From: Tilletiopsis washingtonensis
Lineage: Eukaryota; Basidiomycota; Exobasidiomycetes; Entylomatales
Length of the DNA stretch: 64,000 nt
Assembly: GCF_003144115.1 (NCBI RefSeq)
Contig: NW_020312014.1
Coordinates: 519,205 to 583,204 of the forward strand
Reading direction: 5' to 3'
Position 1 is the first letter of the stretch. The number at the start of each line of letters is the position of its first letter. The notes under the pieces are model-generated. The model was not told the origin of the DNA. It saw nothing but the letters and a program-made list of their open reading frames with translations, and made no database searches. Positions 59,985-64,000 of this stretch are shown piece after piece. A program made the position numbers and the translations under genes.

Positions 59985-61391
59985 GGTGGTGAAGTGCGGT
60001 GGATCAGGAGAGTCGGGCAGAAGGCAGGGCGGGAGCGGGTGAGAGACAAGGACGGTGGTCCGGGACGAGAGAGAGAAGGAGTAGAGTGACGAGTGGTAAG
60101 GGGATGGGGCGGGGAGCGAGGACGCAGCGAGGCGGCGCTCTTAAGAGGACGGCAGGGCGTCGGCCAGCTGGCCGTCTCAGCGCCCGTCCGCCACTCGTTA
60201 TCCGCTCCGGCGCACAGAGAGAAACTGCTGAGCTGCGCTCCCGTGCGTCGATCGCCGTGGTCGCAGCCGCTGCTTCGCCATGTCGGCGTCTGTGCTCTGC
60301 TCCTGCGCTGTGCTGCCGCTCGCCTCGATGCCGAGCTCGGCGATGCTGCGGCGCTGACAGCAGCAGCTCTCACGCCGGCCCCTGGCCGAGCTTCGGCGAA
60401 CGCCGTCAGAAGCTGCCTGCCTACTCCATCGGGCCGTGCTGAGGTACGGCTGCTGGATTGGGACGCGTGCCCCCCTCGGGCTGGCGCGGCGGCTGCGAGG
60501 CGCTGCCAGGGGGCGTGTGAGCGCGGCGCGCCGAGGCGACATGGCCCGCCGCACCGCCGCGCGGCGCCGCCAGCTCATGGGCAAGCCTGCGCCGCTGCGC
60601 CCGATTGGGCTGCGCAGTTCGCCGCAAAGCGCTCCCGCATGACATCGACGCTCACAGCACCCAGCTGCAGCTCCTGCTCCGATGCCCTGTTCCGCCAGCA
60701 TGCAGGCGCAGATGACGCTCGGCGCACACCTCTCCAGCATGCAGACTCAGCACAGCGCTCAGAGCTCTCACTCGTCGTGCGTGCTGAATGCTGCGCTGTT
60801 GCCGCTGACGCTGCCTGCAGGCGAAAGAGCTGCGCCTGCCTCACTTGAGGTTGAGCACGGGCGAGGCGAAGGCATGGAACGCGAAAAGGCAAACAGGCTT
60901 CCCGCCTGGGGCGCAAGGCTGCCAAACGCAGGCGCGCGACGGGCCGGAAAGCGCCCGACCCGAAGCTGAAGCGCACCGAGGCGTGCAGACGGGCGGTCAC
61001 GCAGACCATGCGCCCATGCAGATTAGGCGTGGATTTCGGGAGTGAAAGCCGCTCTGAAGGCGTGAGGCGAGGGGCGCCATGTCAGGACGATGAGCACCAG
61101 CGTGCGGCGCGGCGGGCGATGCACGGGCGAGCGCCGCCGCGCCGCACGGCGGGCGGACGAGAAGGCGGCGCGGCGAGCCGTCGTGCTCCTCCACCTGCCA
61201 CCACCACCGCTGCGCACTCGCTCACTCGCTTCTGTCCCGTCCCTTCAGGCCGCACGCTGTCATCAGCATCGCTGCGCCGCGCCGCTCTCGTCTCGCCTCT
61301 CTTCCTGCTCTGCACGGCTCTCTCGGCTGCGTGGAGTAGCTGCCGACGCACCTGCGCCTCCACACGTCGCACCCTCGTCCCAGGCCCCGCC
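59985..61391. other. Intergenic region between divergent membrane-protein gene and TFB1
   Basis: 1.4 kb, GC-rich, without a supported gene. ORFs here (for example 60093-60848 plus) are Arg/Ala/Ser-rich and unsupported. Presumed promoters and leaders. Confidence 0.4.
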
Positions 61392-63523
61392 ATGGCAGCC
61401 GCTGCCGGCTCGTCGGCGCGCTATGCCGTGTCGCACCTCAAGCTGCCCGGCACGCTCAGCATCACCGCGACGCATCTGCAGTGGGTGCCCTCGGCGAGCG
61501 GCTCGGCCGCGGCCAGTGCGGCACTCGATGTGCCGCTGCGCGCCATCACCGGCCTCAGCGTCAGCAAGCCGGGCGCCGCCAGCGCGGCGCTGCTCGTCGT
61601 CGTGGCGCCGGGCACGCCGGGCATCGGCGGGCGCCCCAAGGCCATGCTGCACTTTACGCCGCACGCAAACGACGCCGACGCCGCCGTGCGCTCGCGCGAC
61701 AGCGTCAAGGACCAGCTGAGCGCCGTCGTCGCAGCGAACCGCGAGCAGGACACCGCGGGGCCAAGCGCTGCTGCCGGCGGAGCCGCACCTGTCGCCGCTG
61801 CTGCATCTGCTCCTTCTGCTGCGTCGCCCTCTGGCGCTGCCGCCGCGCAGCCTGCCGCAGCGGCAGGCGGCAAGAAGGGCGTCAAGCCAGAGCTCGAGCT
61901 GCGCTACCGCGTGCTGATGGCCAACCCTGCGCTGGCGGCACTGCATCGCGACCTCGTCATGTCGCATGCCCTGTCGGACGCCGAGTTCTGGTCGCATCCC
62001 ACGCGCACCGCCCTCCTCAATGCCGAGCGCGCGGCCACCGAGCAGCGCCGGGGCCGCAATGCCCGCATCGCCGACCCCAAGCCGCGCACCGACGAGCGCG
62101 GCGAGATGCGCGTCGAGGTCACGCCGCAGCTCAAGCGCGACCTCTTCGAGCAGTACCCCGTGGTGCGGCGGGCGTGGGAGGAGAATGTGCCGTCTGTGGT
62201 GAGTGCCGAAGCTGGTGTACGGCGGCCTGGTCAATCAGTAGAGGCGGACGCCCGCCACCTCTCTCTCTGTGCTCTCGCCTGCGGCTGACGCTACACACAC
62301 AGATGGACGAGCCGAGCTTCTGGACACGCTACTTCCAGTCGCGTCTGTACCACCGCCTGCGCACGTCTGCGCGTTCGGCAGCCAATGAGCACATCTTCAA
62401 GGACGACGAGATCCTCGACCGGTACCTCGAGAAAGACGAAGACGACCGTGAGTCGTGCGCCACACGCTTGAGACGTCGCACTGACACTCGAGCAGAGATC
62501 GAGCCCCGCCGCCAGCACAACCCGCACGATGCGTTTCTCGACCTCGGCGCCACGGCCGAGGACCACCAGGAGACGGGCAACGCGGCCGACTTCACCATGC
62601 GCGCCGGGTCGTCGCGGTCGGCGCTGCCGCTCATGCGCCGCTTCAACGAGCACAGCACCTCGCTGCTCGACGACGCGCTCGGCACGCAGGACGAGGCGAG
62701 CCGGGCCAAGCGGCGCAAGATCGGCATCGAGCAGGACTACGGCGGGCCTGCTGCCGCGGGCCACTGGGAGGACATCCGCATGGACGACCTGGGAGGCGAG
62801 GGCGAAGCTCGGGGCGTGCCGCTGGACATGCGTGGCCGGCGAGGCTTGTTTGAACGGCGAGCCGGCGCGAGCGAGCCGGGCGCAGGTGACGCGCTGAGCG
62901 ACGAGGTGAGTGCTCAATGGACTTCGTCAGTCTGCCTGTGAGCTCATCGACGACACGCAGACGCTGCGAAAAGCCCTCGCCGCAGACGGCAGCAGCGAGC
63001 TCCTCGCCTGGCAATCGGCGCTCGGCGACTTCAAGGCGCAGGGAACGGCCGGCGCCATGCGTGTGATGCTGCACTCGATCAGCACACGAGCCGCAGCGCG
63101 TGCGAGCACCAAGACTGGTGAGCTAGCTCATCCTGCCGCCGTGGTTCACCTGCTCACTCCACGACCAGACCTGCTGCCAGAGAGCGTGCAGAAGTCCGTC
63201 GTGGCGCACCACGCGGCGGTCAACGAGTTCCTGCGGCAGTACTGGGCTGCGCTGGCGCAGCAGCCGGCACGCGCGGCGCGCATGCTCGAGGGCATTGCCA
63301 AGCTGCGGGAGCGTGGCCTCGAGGTGGAGCAGGAGGCAGAGCAAGCGCAGCCCGGCGCTGGCCGTGAGCGCGTGCGCACGGTGAGTCGGCTGCGGCCGCC
63401 CCAATTTGCCGACGCAGGGCTGACGCCAAACGACAGTATCTCGCGCCTACGGTGCAGGCCGTCACGCGCGCGATGAGCATCGCTGCCCGTGGCCAGGTTG
63501 CCGGAAGTAGCGATGCGACGTGA
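61392..63523 (+). CDS. TFB1: TFIIH core subunit Tfb1/p62
   Basis: Six exons: 61392-62198, 62303-62447, 62496-62905, 62961-63117, 63169-63380 and 63437-63523, giving 605 residues. Tfb1 is a structural subunit of TFIIH in RNA polymerase II initiation and nucleotide excision repair. The N-terminal PH-like domain (residues ~8-115) reads YAVSHLKLPGTLSITATHLQW. BSD domains follow (LMANPALAALHRDLVMSHALSDAEFW; then SFWTRYFQSRLYHRLR), then EHIFKDDEILDRYLEKDE and the C-terminal helices (SVVAHHAAVNEFLRQYWAAL, YLAPTVQAVTRAMSIA). The acceptors at 62960 and 63436 were chosen to give 55-56 nt introns and family-like sequence; nearer or later AGs exist. This essential gene is the last before the telomere. 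Confidence 0.93.
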
Positions 63524-63905
63524 GCAGCAATGGCACATCTTTGCCGCATCTGAGCTTCTGCCGCAACGGAGCTGTGTCTTGGCAATGAAGTCCACTTGCC
63601 GCTCGCCGGTGCGCGCCTTCCACCTCGATTGCTCCCTCACGCCACGCGCGGGCAGCACGCTGCGCGCCCTTTGCCAGGTCGGCGCTCGAGAAGCCTGCGC
63701 GCCCGGACCCTCGCCGCGGAGGGTGACTGAGCACCAATCGCCCACACGCTCCCGCGGGAAATCTTTCTCGCGCTGACGCGTCTGGCTGCTCCCATGGGGC
63801 AGCCGCCATTTGCAAGATGATGAGCACAACATGATTTCCAGATCGGAAAATGAGACACGCTACACGTAGCTCTGGTCAAGCGGAGAATATTGAGCATAAA
63901 AAGTC
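63524..63905. other. Telomere-proximal spacer
   Basis: 382 bp between the TFB1 stop and the first TTAGGG. The last ~100 bp are clearly lower in GC. No gene, helicase-like ORF or satellite is seen. Confidence 0.55.
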
Positions 63906-64000
63906 TTAGGGTTAGGGTTAGGGTTAGGGTTAGGGTTAGGGTTAGGGTTAGGGTTAGGGTTAGGGTTAGGGTTAGGGTTAGGGTTAGGGTTAGGGTTAGG
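63906..64000 (+). repeat. Telomeric (TTAGGG)n array
   Basis: About 16 perfect TTAGGG units run to the window edge with no variant unit. The G-rich strand reads 5' to 3' toward the edge, as expected for a right chromosome end. Confidence 0.98.

Noticed and set aside
62906-62930. Apparent 25-nt intron or frameshift in TFB1
   Set aside because: Using the later CAG at 62958-62960 gives a normal 55-nt intron and keeps the frame, so no frameshift is needed.

Overview
This 64 kb window is the right-hand end of a chromosome from a GC-rich basidiomycete fungus, probably a yeast-like lineage. The last 95 bases are an uninterrupted TTAGGG array that runs off the edge. The genes are dense. Most are cut by many short introns of about 48-65 nt, with GTGAGT or GTGCGT donors, a CTGAC/CTGAT branch site and a CAG acceptor. 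Coding regions look like about 65% GC. The families present (Ypt1, Nhx1, Bem2, Erg1, Cdc37, Pin4, Pmt2, Mis6, Pda1, Srp101, Rad57, Tfb1) are conserved fungal housekeeping genes. I could not fix the class from sequence alone; Ustilaginomycotina or Pucciniomycotina are guesses.

Layout from the left. A SIKE/FGFR1OP2-type coiled-coil gene (cut by the edge) diverges from RCL1, the 18S rRNA processing factor. Next come NHX1 (endosomal Na+/H+ exchanger, -), YPT1 (Rab1 GTPase, +) and the 7.5 kb BEM2 gene (RasGEF-like + PH + RhoGAP, -). An MFS transporter (-) is followed by intronless ERG1 (squalene epoxidase, +), CDC37 (Hsp90 co-chaperone, -), a PIN4-like RRM/R3H protein (+) and PMT2-type O-mannosyltransferase (17 exons, -). 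Then come an orphan 1,254-residue protein (+), the inner-kinetochore gene Mis6/CENP-I (-), PDA1 (pyruvate dehydrogenase E1 alpha, +), a second orphan of 1,296 residues (-), SRP101 (SRP receptor alpha, +), a RAD57/XRCC3-like RecA paralogue (-), a small CENP-H/K-like candidate (+), a multi-pass membrane protein (-) and TFB1 (TFIIH p62, +). TFB1 ends only 382 bp before the telomere.

There is no operon-like logic. Genes alternate strand, giving divergent promoters and tight convergent 3' ends. I see no transposon, gene cluster, CRISPR array, rRNA or tRNA. The two unknown large proteins and the 50%-GC stretch at 57.3-58.4 kb are the least explained parts.

The most notable observations are: a telomere directly against an essential gene; a stop-free, multiple-of-three intron in SRP101 whose retention would add a hydrophobic segment near the N-terminus; a similar intron that splits the Walker A loop of the RAD57-like gene; a 7-nt microexon in the PMT gene; a dispersed ~62-bp repeat with possible hairpin ends; and two candidate CENP-HIK kinetochore genes within 17 kb. 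Exon coordinates were derived by hand from splice consensus, reading frame and family conservation, and have not been tested against transcripts.
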